From Burkholderiales bacterium (GTDB lineage: Bacteria; Pseudomonadota; Gammaproteobacteria; Burkholderiales; Burkholderiaceae_C), in the NCBI GenBank assembly GCA_016185015.1, contig JACPOI010000057.1, forward strand, positions 110,971 through 174,970: a DNA stretch of 64,000 nucleotides, given 5' to 3'. The notes under the pieces are model-generated. The model had not been told where the DNA came from. It saw only the letters and a program-made list of their open reading frames with translations, and ran no database searches. Position numbers and translations under genes: made by a program. Position 1 is the stretch's first letter, and each line of letters starts with the position of its first letter. Shown one piece after another: positions 1-9,295 of this stretch.

Positions 1-128
1 AATCTTACGTCGTGACGCATGACCTGTCCGTTTTCGCCCCGGTGCAACTGAAGGCGTACGAGGCGGCCATCGACCGGCAAAACAAGGCTGGTACGGCGGC
101 GCTGGCCGGCTTTATTTTGGGCTTTTAG
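1..128 (+). CDS. C-terminal end of an unidentified protein (partial)
   Basis: The window opens inside a reading frame (codons start at base 3) that stays open to a TAG at 126-128, giving a 41-residue C-terminus ending in AALAGFILGF. No family can be recognised from this stub. It is on the same strand as the next gene and only 21 bases from its start, so the two are probably cotranscribed. A surface-polysaccharide role is a guess from the neighbours only. Confidence 0.55.
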   Translation, partial: SYVVTHDLSVFAPVQLKAYEAAIDRQNKAGTAALAGFILGF

Positions 129-149
129 TCCGGGCTCAAGGCCTTCCGT

Positions 150-1040
150 ATGACAGCTCCACTGGCGCTCTACTGCAAAAGTTACCGGACCGATCTGCGG
201 CGTGTTCAGCGCCTAGTCCAGTCGATCGAACGCTTCAACACGGACAACATCCCCTGTTATGTCTCCGTGCCGGCGGATGACACTCGACTCTTCCGCCAGG
301 AGCTGGCCGGGCTGAAGGTCGAGGTACTCGATGATGAATCGATCATCTCCCGGAACCCTCGGATGGATCCGGACGCTGTGCGTGCCTTGCCTGGTCACAT
401 ATCACAGCAGATCATCAAATCCGAGTTCTGGCGGCTGGATCTGGCAGACACCTATATGTGCCTGGACTCGGATGCCTTTTTCATCCGCCCGTTCCAGCAG
501 AGCGACTACCTCCTGGGCGATGGCACACCCTACACGGTCATCGATGAAGGACATGAATTCCTTGCCTCGGCGCTTTCCGAGGGGAAGCCGCATGTCGTGC
601 AGGCTTTCCTGCATGACGCCGGAAAAGTACAGGCCCAGTTCGGACGCCAAGGGCGTACCTACAGCTTCGGCCCTTTCCCCCTCCTCTGGCACCGTGCCGT
701 GTGGGAAAGCCTTGCCGAAGAATATCTGCGCCCGAATGGCTTGAGTTTCCATGATGCGATTGTCCGTATTCCCGTGGAATCGCATTGGTATGGTGAAGCG
801 TTGCTCAGATACAGGGCCATTCAGCTCATGCCCTGCCAGCCCTTGTTCAAGGTCTATCACTATGCCTGGCAGCTTGATCGCGATCTGCGTGCCGGCATCA
901 GCGATGAGCAACTGTCCCAGCTCTACAGCGGCGTCATTTACCAGTCGGCCTGGGAGCGAGAGATGGATTGGCCCAGCGAAGGCGGCAACCTGGCCTCACG
1001 CATCGGTCGGCGCTTGCGCCGCCGCCTGGGGCGGATCTGA
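150..1040 (+). CDS. DUF6492-type glycosyltransferase-like protein
   Basis: A 296-residue soluble protein with no signal peptide or membrane segment. It looks like a nucleotide-sugar-dependent glycosyltransferase fold of the DUF6492 kind. The N-terminus (LALYCKSYRTDLRRV) resembles the first strand and helix of a GT-A domain, and residues 106-108 (DSD in MCLDSDAFF) are a plausible metal-binding DxD motif. The C-terminus is arginine-rich (RIGRRLRRRLGRI), which could help attach it to the membrane. The gene faces a GT2 gene with only 15 bases between the stops and sits in a surface-sugar cluster, so a role in LPS or capsule synthesis is likely. Acceptor and donor sugars are unknown. Its base composition looks less GC-rich than the housekeeping block that follows. 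Confidence 0.7.
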   Translation: MTAPLALYCKSYRTDLRRVQRLVQSIERFNTDNIPCYVSVPADDTRLFRQELAGLKVEVLDDESIISRNPRMDPDAVRALPGHISQQIIKSEFWRLDLADTYMCLDSDAFFIRPFQQSDYLLGDGTPYTVIDEGHEFLASALSEGKPHVVQAFLHDAGKVQAQFGRQGRTYSFGPFPLLWHRAVWESLAEEYLRPNGLSFHDAIVRIPVESHWYGEALLRYRAIQLMPCQPLFKVYHYAWQLDRDLRAGISDEQLSQLYSGVIYQSAWEREMDWPSEGGNLASRIGRRLRRRLGRI

Positions 1041-1055
1041 CAGCCTGTGACGCCC

Positions 1056-1988
1056 TCAGAAAACGTTCTTGATTCTGCGTTTCCATAACCATCTCTTGAT
1101 CAAGCTGCGCGGTGCATCACCGGCCAGTGCACCATGACGCAGCTGCCACCGGGCCTGTAGCCCGGGGGTCCACCGGCCTTCATCACGCAGACGCTGGTAA
1201 GCCTGCAAAATCGCCAGATTGCCCAGACGCGTATGCTCGAAGCGCGCGTCCGGATGCTTGGATTTCAGCAGCTTCTTGTTGCGCTTGATCAGGGCCCGCG
1301 CCGCGGGGCTGGCCTTGAACTTGGCACTGCCGACATGCAGGATGAACACATCTTCTGTGATCATCTGCCGGTAGCCGGCCTTGGCCAGGCGCAGGCTGAA
1401 GTCGAAATCCTCGTAATACCCCAGGCCGAAATCGAGATCGAGACCACCGAGGCGGTCCCAAGCATCGCGCCGGATGGCAATGCAGAAGAAGTCGCAGCGG
1501 TAAGCCGGCATCAACTGGTGCGTCGGGTTTTCGTTCAGCCACTGCCCGATCTGCAGCCAATCTTCGTGCGTGGCGCCGGGTTTCCACAGGCGCTGTCCGT
1601 TGCCAGCGGCGTTCGTCACCGGCCCGAGCATGGCCACATCGGCGGGCGCCTCGCGCAGCACCGCCTTCACGGCGTCAAGCGTGCGTGCGGGAAAGATCGT
1701 GTCGTTGTTGACCAGCAGCAGCCAGCGACCGCGAGCCTGCCCTGCACCCCAGTTCATGCCGCCGGCGAAACCGCGGTTGCTCTCGCTCAGCAGGCATTTG
1801 ACCTGCGGATGGGCCGCACACCAGGCGGCGGTCTTTTGCGCCGAATCGTCGGGCGAACCGTTGTCGACGACCAGGACTTCGATCTCTGGATCGTCCAGCC
1901 AGGGGACCAGGGAGTCCAGGCAGGCACGGGTGGTCACGTCGAAGTTGCGAAAACCCAGGACCACCAGGGAAAGCAGGGGCGAACTCAA
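1056..1988 (-). CDS. Glycosyltransferase family 2 protein (rhamnosyltransferase-like)
   Basis: A 310-residue GT-A fold enzyme. The N-terminal strand is SLVVLGFRN, followed by VVDNGSPDDS (residues 40-49), the metal-binding NND in LLVNNDTIFP (residues 94-96) and the acidic YYEDFDFSLRL (about 191-201) that usually carries the catalytic base. This arrangement is typical of GT2 enzymes that add a sugar to LPS or O-antigen. The start is a TTG that overlaps the TGA of the upstream gene (TTGA). It is chosen because a strong GAGGAGGT ribosome-binding site lies about 6 bases upstream. It is the last gene of a minus-strand run that includes two GT4 genes, so the three probably act in sequence on one polysaccharide. 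The exact sugar is not predictable. Confidence 0.85.
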   Translation of the reverse strand: MSSPLLSLVVLGFRNFDVTTRACLDSLVPWLDDPEIEVLVVDNGSPDDSAQKTAAWCAAHPQVKCLLSESNRGFAGGMNWGAGQARGRWLLLVNNDTIFPARTLDAVKAVLREAPADVAMLGPVTNAAGNGQRLWKPGATHEDWLQIGQWLNENPTHQLMPAYRCDFFCIAIRRDAWDRLGGLDLDFGLGYYEDFDFSLRLAKAGYRQMITEDVFILHVGSAKFKASPAARALIKRNKKLLKSKHPDARFEHTRLGNLAILQAYQRLRDEGRWTPGLQARWQLRHGALAGDAPRSLIKRWLWKRRIKNVF

Positions 1989-3322
1989 GCAGACCTCCTC
2001 ACGAGTGGTGCCGCCCAGTCCAGCAAGCGGCCCACGGCGGCCTGTGTGGTGTACGGGCTACTTCGTCCGCTGTCGGGCAGCCCGGGGCTGCGCCAGCGCT
2101 CATGCATCTGTTCCAGGGCCAGCGCGAGCTCACGGCAGGCGGTCTTTGCATCCTGTCCCGATCCGCCCGTCTGCACGGCCACATGGCCTTCCCCGCGCAG
2201 CATGGCGGCCATCTGCGGATTGCGATGCACCGTGGCCAGGATGGGGCGCTGCATCCAAAGGTATTCGTAGAGCTTGGAGGGGATGTACTCCTCGCAGATC
2301 GGCTCTTCCCCGTGCAGCAGCAGCAGCAGGTCCACGCCGCGCATGCGGCGCAGGATCTGCTCCCGGCCGCTTTGCCCCGTGGCAGGATCGGCTTCGATGC
2401 GTCCGAGGTGACGCACGCAGGCGCGCACCGGCAACTGTGCGATCTTCGCCGCCGAAACAGCATCTAGCGGGCCGCCCGTGACGTGCAGTTCGGTCGCAGC
2501 CACCAGGTCCGGACGACGTGCCTGCAAAGACTCCAGCGCCTCGATGAAGGGCACGAGGTTGCGCGTGGCCGAGAGCGAACCGAAATGCCCGACGATGAAT
2601 TTCGAGCCCGGCTGGTAGGGCGGCAGGGTCTGGAATGGCGGGTCGATGCCCGGCAGCAGCATCTTGCCGCGCTCCCCCAGCTCCGGGTGGCGCGCCCGGG
2701 CGCTGGCCAGGGCCTGCTCGGTGAACCAGATGGCCAGGTCGGCCTCGCGGCAGATCAGGCCTTCCACCCGCGCCTGCATCTTTTGCTGGGCCGTGTGCGG
2801 CGTGTTGCCTGGTGTGATGAAGGGGTCGTGCACCTCGGCCAGCCACGGTGTGCCCGTCGCCTTTTTCAGGGCGCGGCCGGCCAGGTGCGCCGCGAAGGCG
2901 CCGCCCGTGGAATAGATCAGGTCGAAAGGCTGCTGGCGGGCCAGCGTCCGGCCCTTCACATAGGCACTGAGCCACCAGGACCAGGAGCTTTCCACCGGGC
3001 GCAGCAGCTTTTCGAGGATGAGCCCGGGCAGCAGCACAAGCGAGGCCAGGGTCATCAGGAGGCGGTAGACGACACGGTTGTCAAAGCGCCGGCGCAGCAC
3101 ATGGCGCAATTCGAAGCGCAGTCCGGCCGGGCCCGCGGGCCAGAGCTGATGGTGTTCGACGACCTTGTCCCGGGTGCCAGACACGCCACTGAGCACCACC
3201 ACCTCGATGCCGGCGGCGCGCAGATGCGGGAGCTTGTCGGTGATGGTCTGGCTGGCGGCCCGGCCGTCCATATTGAAGGCATGGGCCAGGATGAGCCAGC
3301 GTTGCCGGGTCGGTTCTGTCAT
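1985..3322 (-). CDS. Glycosyltransferase family 4 protein
   Basis: A 445-residue GT-B type glycosyltransferase. The start is the ATG at 3322 (MTEPTRQRWLILAH). The open frame continues upstream, but that stretch is a shadow of the next gene. The N-terminal Rossmann half includes WLILAHAFNMDGRAASQ and the stem VVVLSGVSGTRD. The C-terminal donor-binding half contains FIVGHFGSLSATRNL and, near residues 360-375, EEYIPSKLYEYLWMQRPI, which corresponds to the E-x7-E nucleotide-sugar-binding region (less canonical than in the neighbouring GT4). The start codon overlaps the stop of the upstream GT4 gene by one base (TGATG), so translation is probably coupled. The acceptor is probably a lipid-linked or LPS-core sugar, inferred from the cluster only. 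Confidence 0.8.
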   Translation of the reverse strand: MTEPTRQRWLILAHAFNMDGRAASQTITDKLPHLRAAGIEVVVLSGVSGTRDKVVEHHQLWPAGPAGLRFELRHVLRRRFDNRVVYRLLMTLASLVLLPGLILEKLLRPVESSWSWWLSAYVKGRTLARQQPFDLIYSTGGAFAAHLAGRALKKATGTPWLAEVHDPFITPGNTPHTAQQKMQARVEGLICREADLAIWFTEQALASARARHPELGERGKMLLPGIDPPFQTLPPYQPGSKFIVGHFGSLSATRNLVPFIEALESLQARRPDLVAATELHVTGGPLDAVSAAKIAQLPVRACVRHLGRIEADPATGQSGREQILRRMRGVDLLLLLHGEEPICEEYIPSKLYEYLWMQRPILATVHRNPQMAAMLRGEGHVAVQTGGSGQDAKTACRELALALEQMHERWRSPGLPDSGRSSPYTTQAAVGRLLDWAAPLVRRSA

Positions 3323-4452
3323 CAGGATAGGGCAGCGGCTTGCTGGTAAAGCGCTTCGTATTGTAGGGCGGCGCTTTCCCAAGTATGCGCCTGCGCAAAC
3401 GCAAGGCCATGCTGGCGCAGCTGGTCGACCAGGCCGGGCTGATCGAGCACCGAGCGCAGCAGGCGCGCCAGAGCCTGGGCATCGCGCGGGTCGTGCAGCA
3501 GCAGGGCCTCGTGGCCGTCGTGCAGTTCGCGCGAGATGCCGCAATGCACCGGGCCGCTGACCACCACTGGCAGGCCGTGCGCCATGGCTTCGAGCACCAC
3601 CATGGCATAGCTGTCTTCCAGCGTCGGATGGGCAAGGCAGTCCGCGGCCCGATAGGCCGGAACGAGATCATCCTGCGAGCCGAGAAAATGGACCCGAGGC
3701 GCCACGCCCAGCTTCTCCGCCTGCTGCCGATAGTGTGCAATGGGTGCCGGATTCCCGGCCACGGCCAGGTGCACCTCGGCGGGCAGCTTGGCAAGTGCCT
3801 GCAGCAGTGCATCGAGCCCCTTGCGCTTGTAGTCGTTGGCCACGAACAGCAGCAGGGGCACCTCGGGCGGCAGATTGAGCTGCCGGCGCGCCAGGGTCCG
3901 CGTGATGGTGTCCTGCTGCAGATAGGTGCCCGGCGTGATCACCGACAGCCGTTTGCGGCTGGCCGGATAGGCCTGCTCGCACTCGAGCCGCAGCGTGCTG
4001 GAGGTTGCCACGATGGCCCGGCCAGGCCTGCGCCTGAACCTTGCGCCCTCCAGCCAGACGTAGGTGATCAGGCGCGGGCTGGTCGCCACCTTGAGCCAGC
4101 GCAGCACGCGGCTCAGGCCGCGGCGTCCATGCAGCAGGTTGTGGCGCAGCGGCCGCACGTGCACGGTCTGCACCTGGCCGTGCCAGGTGTTCTCGTGCGA
4201 GTGCACCACATCGAACCCCTTGCGGGTGCGCCACCAGGTCGCGATGGCAAACAGCAGCTGGTTGACCCAGCGCGGCTTCTGGCCCAGGCAGAACACGCGG
4301 TGGTAGGTCACGCCGGCCACCGGCTGGTTGGTCTCCTGCGCAAAGACATGGACTTCGTGCCGCGCGACCAGCTGCTGCGTGATGGCCACCGAATAGCTCT
4401 CCGCACCGCCGGCGGACCTGGAGAACACACGGTTGATGACGGCGATGCGCAT
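3322..4452 (-). CDS. Glycosyltransferase family 4 protein, WaaG-like
   Basis: A 376-residue GT-B enzyme. The start MRIAVINRVFSRSAGGAES is the ATG at 4452, and the frame upstream of it is a shadow of rng. The N-terminal domain carries the SAGGAE glycine loop, then H-rich strands. The C-terminal domain has LLFVANDYKRKGLDALL, the VAGNP turn, and LEDSYAMVVLEAMAHGLP with the E-x7-E pair at about residues 279-287. This pattern closely resembles the LPS core glucosyltransferase I (WaaG/RfaG) and related family 4 enzymes. It lies 17 bases after rng and starts the glycosyltransferase run, which may therefore be read from the long housekeeping operon. The symbol waaG is not assigned because the donor sugar cannot be read from sequence. 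Confidence 0.82.
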   Translation of the reverse strand: MRIAVINRVFSRSAGGAESYSVAITQQLVARHEVHVFAQETNQPVAGVTYHRVFCLGQKPRWVNQLLFAIATWWRTRKGFDVVHSHENTWHGQVQTVHVRPLRHNLLHGRRGLSRVLRWLKVATSPRLITYVWLEGARFRRRPGRAIVATSSTLRLECEQAYPASRKRLSVITPGTYLQQDTITRTLARRQLNLPPEVPLLLFVANDYKRKGLDALLQALAKLPAEVHLAVAGNPAPIAHYRQQAEKLGVAPRVHFLGSQDDLVPAYRAADCLAHPTLEDSYAMVVLEAMAHGLPVVVSGPVHCGISRELHDGHEALLLHDPRDAQALARLLRSVLDQPGLVDQLRQHGLAFAQAHTWESAALQYEALYQQAAALS

Positions 4453-4469
4453 GATACGAAGACCCCGGA

Positions 4470-5945
4470 TCAGAGCAGGACGATGTCGTACTGCTCCTGC
4501 CCCATGGCCGCTTCGCTCTGCAGCGAGATCGGCTTGCCGATGAAGTCGCTCAGGCCTGCCATGTGCTGGCTTTCCTCGTCCAGCAGCAGCTCGATCACCT
4601 GCGGCGCGGCCACCACCCGGAATTCGCGCGGATTGAACTGGCGCGCCTCGCGCAGGATCTCGCGCAGGATGTCGTAAGCCACGCTGCGCGCCGTTTTGAC
4701 GATGCCCTTGCCTTCGCAGCTCGGGCAGGGTTCGCACAGCATGTGGGCCAGCGATTCGCGGGTGCGCTTGCGCGTCATCTCCAGCAGGCCCAGCTGTGAA
4801 AAGCCGCCCAGCATCGTCTTCACGCGGTCGCGCGCCAGTTGCTTGCGGAACTCGGCCAGCACCGCCTCGCGGTGGTCCTCGCGCGTCATGTCGATGAAGT
4901 CGGCAATGATGATGCCGCCCAGGTTGCGCAGGCGCAGCTGGCGCGCAATGGCCTGCGCAGCCTCCAGGTTGGTCTTGAAGATGGTGTCGTCGAAATTGCG
5001 CGCGCCGACAAAACCGCCGGTATTCACGTCGACCGTGGTCAAGGCCTCGGTCTGGTCCACGATCAGGTAGCCACCGGACTTGAGCTCGACGCGCCGGCCC
5101 AGGGCCTTGGCGATCTCCTCGTCGATTCCGAACAGGTCGAAGATCGGCCGTTCGCCCTTGTAGTGCTGCAGCTTGCCCACCGCAGCCGGCATGAACTCCA
5201 TGCCGAAGGCGCGCAAGGCCTCGTACTGCTCGCGCGAATCGACCTTGATGGTCACCGTATGCTCGCTGACCAGGTCGCGCAGCACGCGCTGCAGCAGGTT
5301 CAGGTCCAGATGCAGCAGGGACTTCGGGGGCAGGCGCGTGGAGGCGTCCTTGATGCGGGCCCAGGTCTTGCGCAGGTAGGCAATGTCCTCGCCCAGCTCA
5401 GCGTCGCTGGAGTCCTCGCCATTGGTGCGCAGGATGAAACCGCCGCCCTGCTCGCCCACAAGCTTCTGCAGGCGCGTGCGCAGTTCGTCGCGCTGCGCCA
5501 GCGGGATCTTCTGCGACACGCCGATGTGGTCGTCCTGCGGCAGGAAGACCAGCAGGCGCCCGGCAATGCTGATCTGGGTGGACAAGCGAGCACCCTTGGT
5601 GCCGATGGGGTCCTTGATCACCTGCACCATCAGCGCCTGGCCTTCAAACACCTGTTTTTCGATCGGGATCTGGGGTTGCGAGGCGCGCGAGGCACTCAGT
5701 GACTCCCCCTCGGCCGGCGGGTGCCAGACGTCGGCCACGTGTAGAAAGGCCGCCTTGTCCAGACCGATGTCGATAAAGGCCGACTGCATGCCGGGCAACA
5801 CGCGCGAGACCTTGCCCAGGTAGATATTGCCCACCAGGCCGCGCTCGCTGGCGCGCTCCACGTGCAGTTCCTGCACGGCCGCATTTTCCACCACGGCCAC
5901 CCGCGTCTCCTGCGGCGACCAATTGATCAGGATGTCTTCTTGCAT
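4470..5945 (-). CDS. rng: Ribonuclease G
   Basis: A 491-residue protein, close to the usual length of RNase G, the single-strand endoribonuclease that matures the 5' end of 16S rRNA and takes part in mRNA decay. An S1-type RNA-binding domain occupies about residues 35-115 (LVGNIYLGKVSRVLPGMQSA). The catalytic core holds TTVDVNTGGF and IIIADFIDM, whose aspartates bind the catalytic magnesium. Near residue 405 there is CEPCPSCEGKG, matching the Zn-link motif of the RNase E/G family. The long C-terminal degradosome scaffold of RNase E is absent, which separates it from rne. It follows maf, as in many proteobacteria. Confidence 0.96.
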   Translation of the reverse strand: MQEDILINWSPQETRVAVVENAAVQELHVERASERGLVGNIYLGKVSRVLPGMQSAFIDIGLDKAAFLHVADVWHPPAEGESLSASRASQPQIPIEKQVFEGQALMVQVIKDPIGTKGARLSTQISIAGRLLVFLPQDDHIGVSQKIPLAQRDELRTRLQKLVGEQGGGFILRTNGEDSSDAELGEDIAYLRKTWARIKDASTRLPPKSLLHLDLNLLQRVLRDLVSEHTVTIKVDSREQYEALRAFGMEFMPAAVGKLQHYKGERPIFDLFGIDEEIAKALGRRVELKSGGYLIVDQTEALTTVDVNTGGFVGARNFDDTIFKTNLEAAQAIARQLRLRNLGGIIIADFIDMTREDHREAVLAEFRKQLARDRVKTMLGGFSQLGLLEMTRKRTRESLAHMLCEPCPSCEGKGIVKTARSVAYDILREILREARQFNPREFRVVAAPQVIELLLDEESQHMAGLSDFIGKPISLQSEAAMGQEQYDIVLL

Positions 5946-5960
5946 GGGCAGCTTGTTGTC

Positions 5961-6563
5961 TTATATCTTGAAGCCGAACGCCTGCAGCAATTGCGCAGTC
6001 TCGTGCATGGGCAGTCCCATGATGCCAGAGTAGGAACCGGAGATGTGCGAGATGAAGGCCGCCGCCCGGCCCTGCACGGCGTAGGCTCCTGCCTTGCCCA
6101 TGGGCTCACCGCCAGCCACGTAGGCGGCAATCTGCTGGCGACTCAGGGGTGCAAAGGTGACACGCGAAGTGCTCAGGATCTGCGCCCGGCGGCGCGGCGT
6201 CCCGATGACCACGGCGGTCAGCACCCGGTGGCTGCGGCCGGCCAGCTCGCCGAGCATGCGCCGGGCATCCGCCGCATCGGCGGGCTTGCCATAGATGGAG
6301 CGCCCCAAGGCCACGGTAGTGTCCGAACACAGCACGGGAGCGGCCGGCAGCCCCCGGCGCTTGAGGCGCGCCAGCGCCGCATCCAGCTTGAGCTGGGTCA
6401 CGCGCTGCACATAGGTGGCCGGCGCCTCACCGGGCAACACGGCCTCAATGGCCTCGGCGTCTTCATCGGTATCGGGTAGCAGCAACTCGTGGCGTACACC
6501 GAGTTGCTCTAGCAACTGGCGGCGGCGCGGGCTCTGGGACGCCAGGTAAATAAAGTCACTCAC
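5961..6563 (-). CDS. maf: Maf family nucleoside triphosphate pyrophosphatase
   Basis: A 200-residue Maf/HAM1-fold protein starting with [19 protein letters not shown], the family signature SxSPRRxELL. The invariant acidic and basic residues follow in [11 protein letters not shown] (residues about 78-88) and in the [17 protein letters not shown] stretch. The family hydrolyses dTTP, UTP or modified nucleotides to monophosphates; the DTTVALG form fits the YhdE (dTTP/UTP) branch. The start is GTG and lies inside the last codons of rlmH (8-base overlap), so translation is probably coupled. The order rsfS-rlmH-maf-rng is common in betaproteobacteria. Confidence 0.93.
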   Translation of the reverse strand: MSDFIYLASQSPRRRQLLEQLGVRHELLLPDTDEDAEAIEAVLPGEAPATYVQRVTQLKLDAALARLKRRGLPAAPVLCSDTTVALGRSIYGKPADAADARRMLGELAGRSHRVLTAVVIGTPRRRAQILSTSRVTFAPLSRQQIAAYVAGGEPMGKAGAYAVQGRAAAFISHISGSYSGIMGLPMHETAQLLQAFGFKI

Positions 6564-7023
6564 GGTGGTAGGGATGGTTGGCGTTGATGGACCAGGCGCG
6601 ATAAAGCTGCTCGACCAGCAGCACGCGCACCATGGCGTGCGGCAGGGTCAGGTCCGAGAGGCGGATGCGTTCGTGTGCGCCCTGGCGGAAGGCCGGCTCC
6701 AGCCCGTCGGGGCCGCCGATGACCAAGGCCACGTCGTCACCGCCCAGTTGCCAGTCCTTGAGCTTGGCCGCCAGGGCCATGGTGCTCAGCGGGGTGCCGC
6801 GCTCGTCCAGCGCGACGATGCGAGTGCCTTTGGGAATCGCTTCCTCGATGCGCTTGCGCTCGGCCGCCACCAGCTGCTCCACGGTCCTGGAGCCACGCGG
6901 CTCGGTCTTGACGGCCTTGAGCTCCACCCGCAACTCCGGAGGGAAACGCTTGGCGTAGTCGTCCCAGGCTGTCTGCGCCCAGTCGGGCACGCGCTGGCCG
7001 ACCGCGACGATCAGCAGCTTCAC
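6556..7023 (-). CDS. rlmH: 23S rRNA (pseudouridine1915-N3)-methyltransferase RlmH
   Basis: A 155-residue SPOUT methyltransferase, exactly the usual family length when started at the GTG at 7023 ([14 protein letters not shown]). The C-terminal knot is clear: [13 protein letters not shown], then [23 protein letters not shown] and the terminal NHPYHRE, which are the AdoMet-binding and active-site signatures of RlmH. It methylates N3 of pseudouridine 1915 in helix 69 of assembled 70S ribosomes. The GTG overlaps the TGA of rsfS by four bases (GTGA), so the two ribosome-associated genes are translationally coupled. The frame upstream of GTG is a shadow of the rsfS tail. Confidence 0.96.
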   Translation of the reverse strand: MKLLIVAVGQRVPDWAQTAWDDYAKRFPPELRVELKAVKTEPRGSRTVEQLVAAERKRIEEAIPKGTRIVALDERGTPLSTMALAAKLKDWQLGGDDVALVIGGPDGLEPAFRQGAHERIRLSDLTLPHAMVRVLLVEQLYRAWSINANHPYHRE

Positions 7024-7763
7024 CGGGCCTTGCGCGGTGCCGTCTTCTTCGCCGGGGCCTTGGTCGTCCTGCTGGCCGGCTTGGCAGCGGTCTTGGCCGT
7101 CGCCTTTTTCGCCGGCGCCTTGGTCGCGTTCACCTTGACGGTCTTGATCGGGGTCTTGGCCGGGGCCTTGCGGGCCGGGGCCTTGGCGGCGACCGTCTTC
7201 TTGGCTGCCGGCTTGCCCGCGGCCTTCTTGCGGTCGGCCGCCTTCTTCTCCTCGGCCTTCTTCAGCTGGGCGCGCGAGGGATAGGCCTCGGCCACACCCT
7301 GCTTGGCCGCGCTGGCACGCCTGAGGCTGCCGGTCTTGGCGGGCGCAGCGGTCTTGGCCGGCGCCTTTTCGGCCGCCTTGGCCGCCGGCTTGTCGGCACC
7401 GAACTTCAGGCGGATGGGCGTCTCGCCCCAGAGGTCTTCCAGGTGGTAGTACTGGCGGATGGCGGGTTGCATGATGTGCACCACGGCGGCGCCGCAGTCG
7501 ACGATGATCCACTCACCGTTCTCTTCACCTTCCATGCGCGGCTTGGCAAAACCGGCATCGCGCACGGCGTCGCGCACGCTGGCCGCCAGCGCCTTGGTCT
7601 GGCGGTTGGAGGTGCCCGAAGCCACCATCACGCGCTCGAACAGCGCGGAGAGCTTCTCGGTATTGAACACCTGGATGTCCTGGGCCTTCACGTCCTCCAG
7701 GCCATCGATGATGGCGCGCTGAAGTTTCTGGATGTCTTTTTTGGCGGCGGTTTCGGTGGTCAT
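7020..7763 (-). CDS. rsfS: Ribosome silencing factor RsfS with long Lys/Ala-rich tail
   Basis: Residues 1-122 form the RsfS/Iojap domain ([54 protein letters not shown]), which binds ribosomal protein uL14 and blocks 50S-30S joining when nutrients are short. Most RsfS proteins end here, at about 105-125 residues. This one continues for a further 125 residues of low-complexity AAK, PAK and KKA repeats, resembling a histone H1 or AlgP-type tail, with a very high positive charge. The frame is uninterrupted and overlaps its neighbours by 1 and 4 bases, so the tail is real coding sequence. The tail may contact rRNA or DNA; that is inference. Confidence 0.93.
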   Translation of the reverse strand: MTTETAAKKDIQKLQRAIIDGLEDVKAQDIQVFNTEKLSALFERVMVASGTSNRQTKALAASVRDAVRDAGFAKPRMEGEENGEWIIVDCGAAVVHIMQPAIRQYYHLEDLWGETPIRLKFGADKPAAKAAEKAPAKTAAPAKTGSLRRASAAKQGVAEAYPSRAQLKKAEEKKAADRKKAAGKPAAKKTVAAKAPARKAPAKTPIKTVKVNATKAPAKKATAKTAAKPASRTTKAPAKKTAPRKAR

Positions 7764-8371
7764 CAGGTGCTTTGGTAAAGGTGATTGTCTTCAATATAGC
7801 GCGCAACGGCGGGGCTGACCAGTGGGGCAATGCCCTGCCGGCTGGCGACGCGGGCGCGGATGCCGGTGGCGCTGATGTCCATGGCCGGCATCTGCAGCTT
7901 GCAGAAACGGCCCGCCATCTCAGGCGGCGGGACAAAACGGGTTTCCTGGCCGGTCAACAGATCCCGGTCAGCTACACAAATTATAGCAAGACGGACAATC
8001 TCCTCCCAATGGCGCCAGGTCGGCAGCACGTCGGCCTGGTCCTTGCCCATGACGAGGTAGAGTTCGGCCCGCGGATTTTCGGCGTGCAGTTCACGCAGGG
8101 TGTCCAGGGTGTAGGACGGGCCGGCGCGGCGGATTTCCCGGTCGTCCAGCCGCACCTGGGGCAGGCCGTCGAATGCCAGCCGGCTCATTTCCAGTCGGTG
8201 CGAGGCCGCTGTGAGCGGCCGGCTCTTGTGCCAGGCCTGCCCGGTGGGCAGCACACGCAGTGCGTCCAGCTGGAGCTGCTCGATGGCGGCCTGGGCCAGG
8301 GCCCGGTGCGCCAGATGCGGCGGGTCGAAAGCACCACCGAACATGCCGATTTTTTGAACTGGCACGGTCAA
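7763..8371 (-). CDS. nadD: Nicotinate-nucleotide adenylyltransferase
   Basis: A 202-residue nucleotidyltransferase that adenylates nicotinate mononucleotide in NAD synthesis. The N-terminal [20 protein letters not shown] contains the GGxFDPxHxxH ATP-binding motif, and near the C-terminus [13 protein letters not shown] corresponds to the ISSTxIR phosphate-binding motif (Ala in place of the second Ser). [16 protein letters not shown] matches the substrate-recognition region. The stop overlaps the rsfS start by one base (TGATG) and the start overlaps the hemF stop by four bases, placing it in a tight operon. Confidence 0.95.
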   Translation of the reverse strand: MTVPVQKIGMFGGAFDPPHLAHRALAQAAIEQLQLDALRVLPTGQAWHKSRPLTAASHRLEMSRLAFDGLPQVRLDDREIRRAGPSYTLDTLRELHAENPRAELYLVMGKDQADVLPTWRHWEEIVRLAIICVADRDLLTGQETRFVPPPEMAGRFCKLQMPAMDISATGIRARVASRQGIAPLVSPAVARYIEDNHLYQST

Positions 8372-9291
8372 ACCCAGTCGCGCCGCGGCAGGAAGCGGGT
8401 GTAGAGCTCGGCCTCGGGGGAGCCCGCTGCAGGCTGTTGCTGGTAGGCCCAGCTCACCAGCGGCGGCATGGACAGCAGGATCGACTCGGTACGGCCACCA
8501 GACTGCAAGCCGAAATGCGTGCCCCGGTCCCAGACCAGGTTGAATTCGACGTAACGGCCACGGCGGTAGAGCTGGAAAGCCCGCTCGCGCTCGCCGTGGT
8601 CCAGGTGCTGGCGCTTCTCGACAATGGGCAGGTAGGCCGGCAAAAAGGCGTCCCCCACAGCACGCAGCATGGCGAAACTGCCCTCGAAGCCCAGTTCCGA
8701 GAAATCGTCAAAGAACACACCGCCGATGCCGCGCTGTTCATTGCGGTGCTTGAGGAAGAAGTATTCATCGCACCAGGTCTTGAAACGCGGGTACTTGTCC
8801 TCACCGAAGGGCTTGAGCGCGTCGCGGCAGACGGTATGGAAATGCACCGCGTCTTCCTCGAAGCCGTAATAGGGCGTCAGGTCCATGCCGCCGCCAAACC
8901 AGCAGACCTCCTGCCCGTCCTTGCCCTTGGCCGCCAACATGCGCACGTTCATGTGCACGGTGGGCACATAGGGGTTGCGCGGGTGGAACACCAGCGACAC
9001 GCCCATGGCTTCGAAAGGCGCACCAGCCAGTTCGGGGCGGTGCTGGGTGGCCGAAGGCGGCAGCCGCGGGCCCTGGACATGCGAAAAACCGCAGCCGGCA
9101 CGCTCGAACACCGGGCCGTTTTCCAGGATTTTGGTCAGGCCCCGGCCCTGCAGGAGTTCACCCGGCTCCTTCTGCCAGGCATCGGCCAGGAAGCTGCCGC
9201 CGTCGATGCCGGCAATGGCCTCGGTGATGCGCTGCTGCAGGCCCTGCAGATAGGCACGTACGGCGTGGACGTTGGAGTGGGCGGTCGTCAT
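8368..9291 (-). CDS. hemF: Oxygen-dependent coproporphyrinogen III oxidase
   Basis: A 307-residue HemF, the aerobic enzyme that decarboxylates coproporphyrinogen III to protoporphyrinogen IX in haem synthesis. Family signatures include [37 protein letters not shown] and the C-terminal [21 protein letters not shown] region, which holds conserved substrate-binding residues. The length is normal and there is no signal peptide, as expected for a cytosolic enzyme. It lies between an acyltransferase gene (4-base gap) and nadD (4-base overlap). Confidence 0.97.
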   Translation of the reverse strand: MTTAHSNVHAVRAYLQGLQQRITEAIAGIDGGSFLADAWQKEPGELLQGRGLTKILENGPVFERAGCGFSHVQGPRLPPSATQHRPELAGAPFEAMGVSLVFHPRNPYVPTVHMNVRMLAAKGKDGQEVCWFGGGMDLTPYYGFEEDAVHFHTVCRDALKPFGEDKYPRFKTWCDEYFFLKHRNEQRGIGGVFFDDFSELGFEGSFAMLRAVGDAFLPAYLPIVEKRQHLDHGERERAFQLYRRGRYVEFNLVWDRGTHFGLQSGGRTESILLSMPPLVSWAYQQQPAAGSPEAELYTRFLPRRDWV

Positions 9292-9295
9292 GGCT

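Noticed and set aside
3323..3544. Upstream extension of the GT4 gene to 3544
   Set aside because: The extra residues are an Arg/Ala/Pro shadow of the next gene; the ATG at 3322 fits the fold start and the TGATG overlap.
4839..5702. Long plus-strand frame opposite rng (and similar frames opposite mfd, relA, ispG, purA)
   Set aside because: These are antisense shadows of high-GC genes with no start signals and Gln/Gly/Val-rich nonsense composition; the opposite strands encode clear families.
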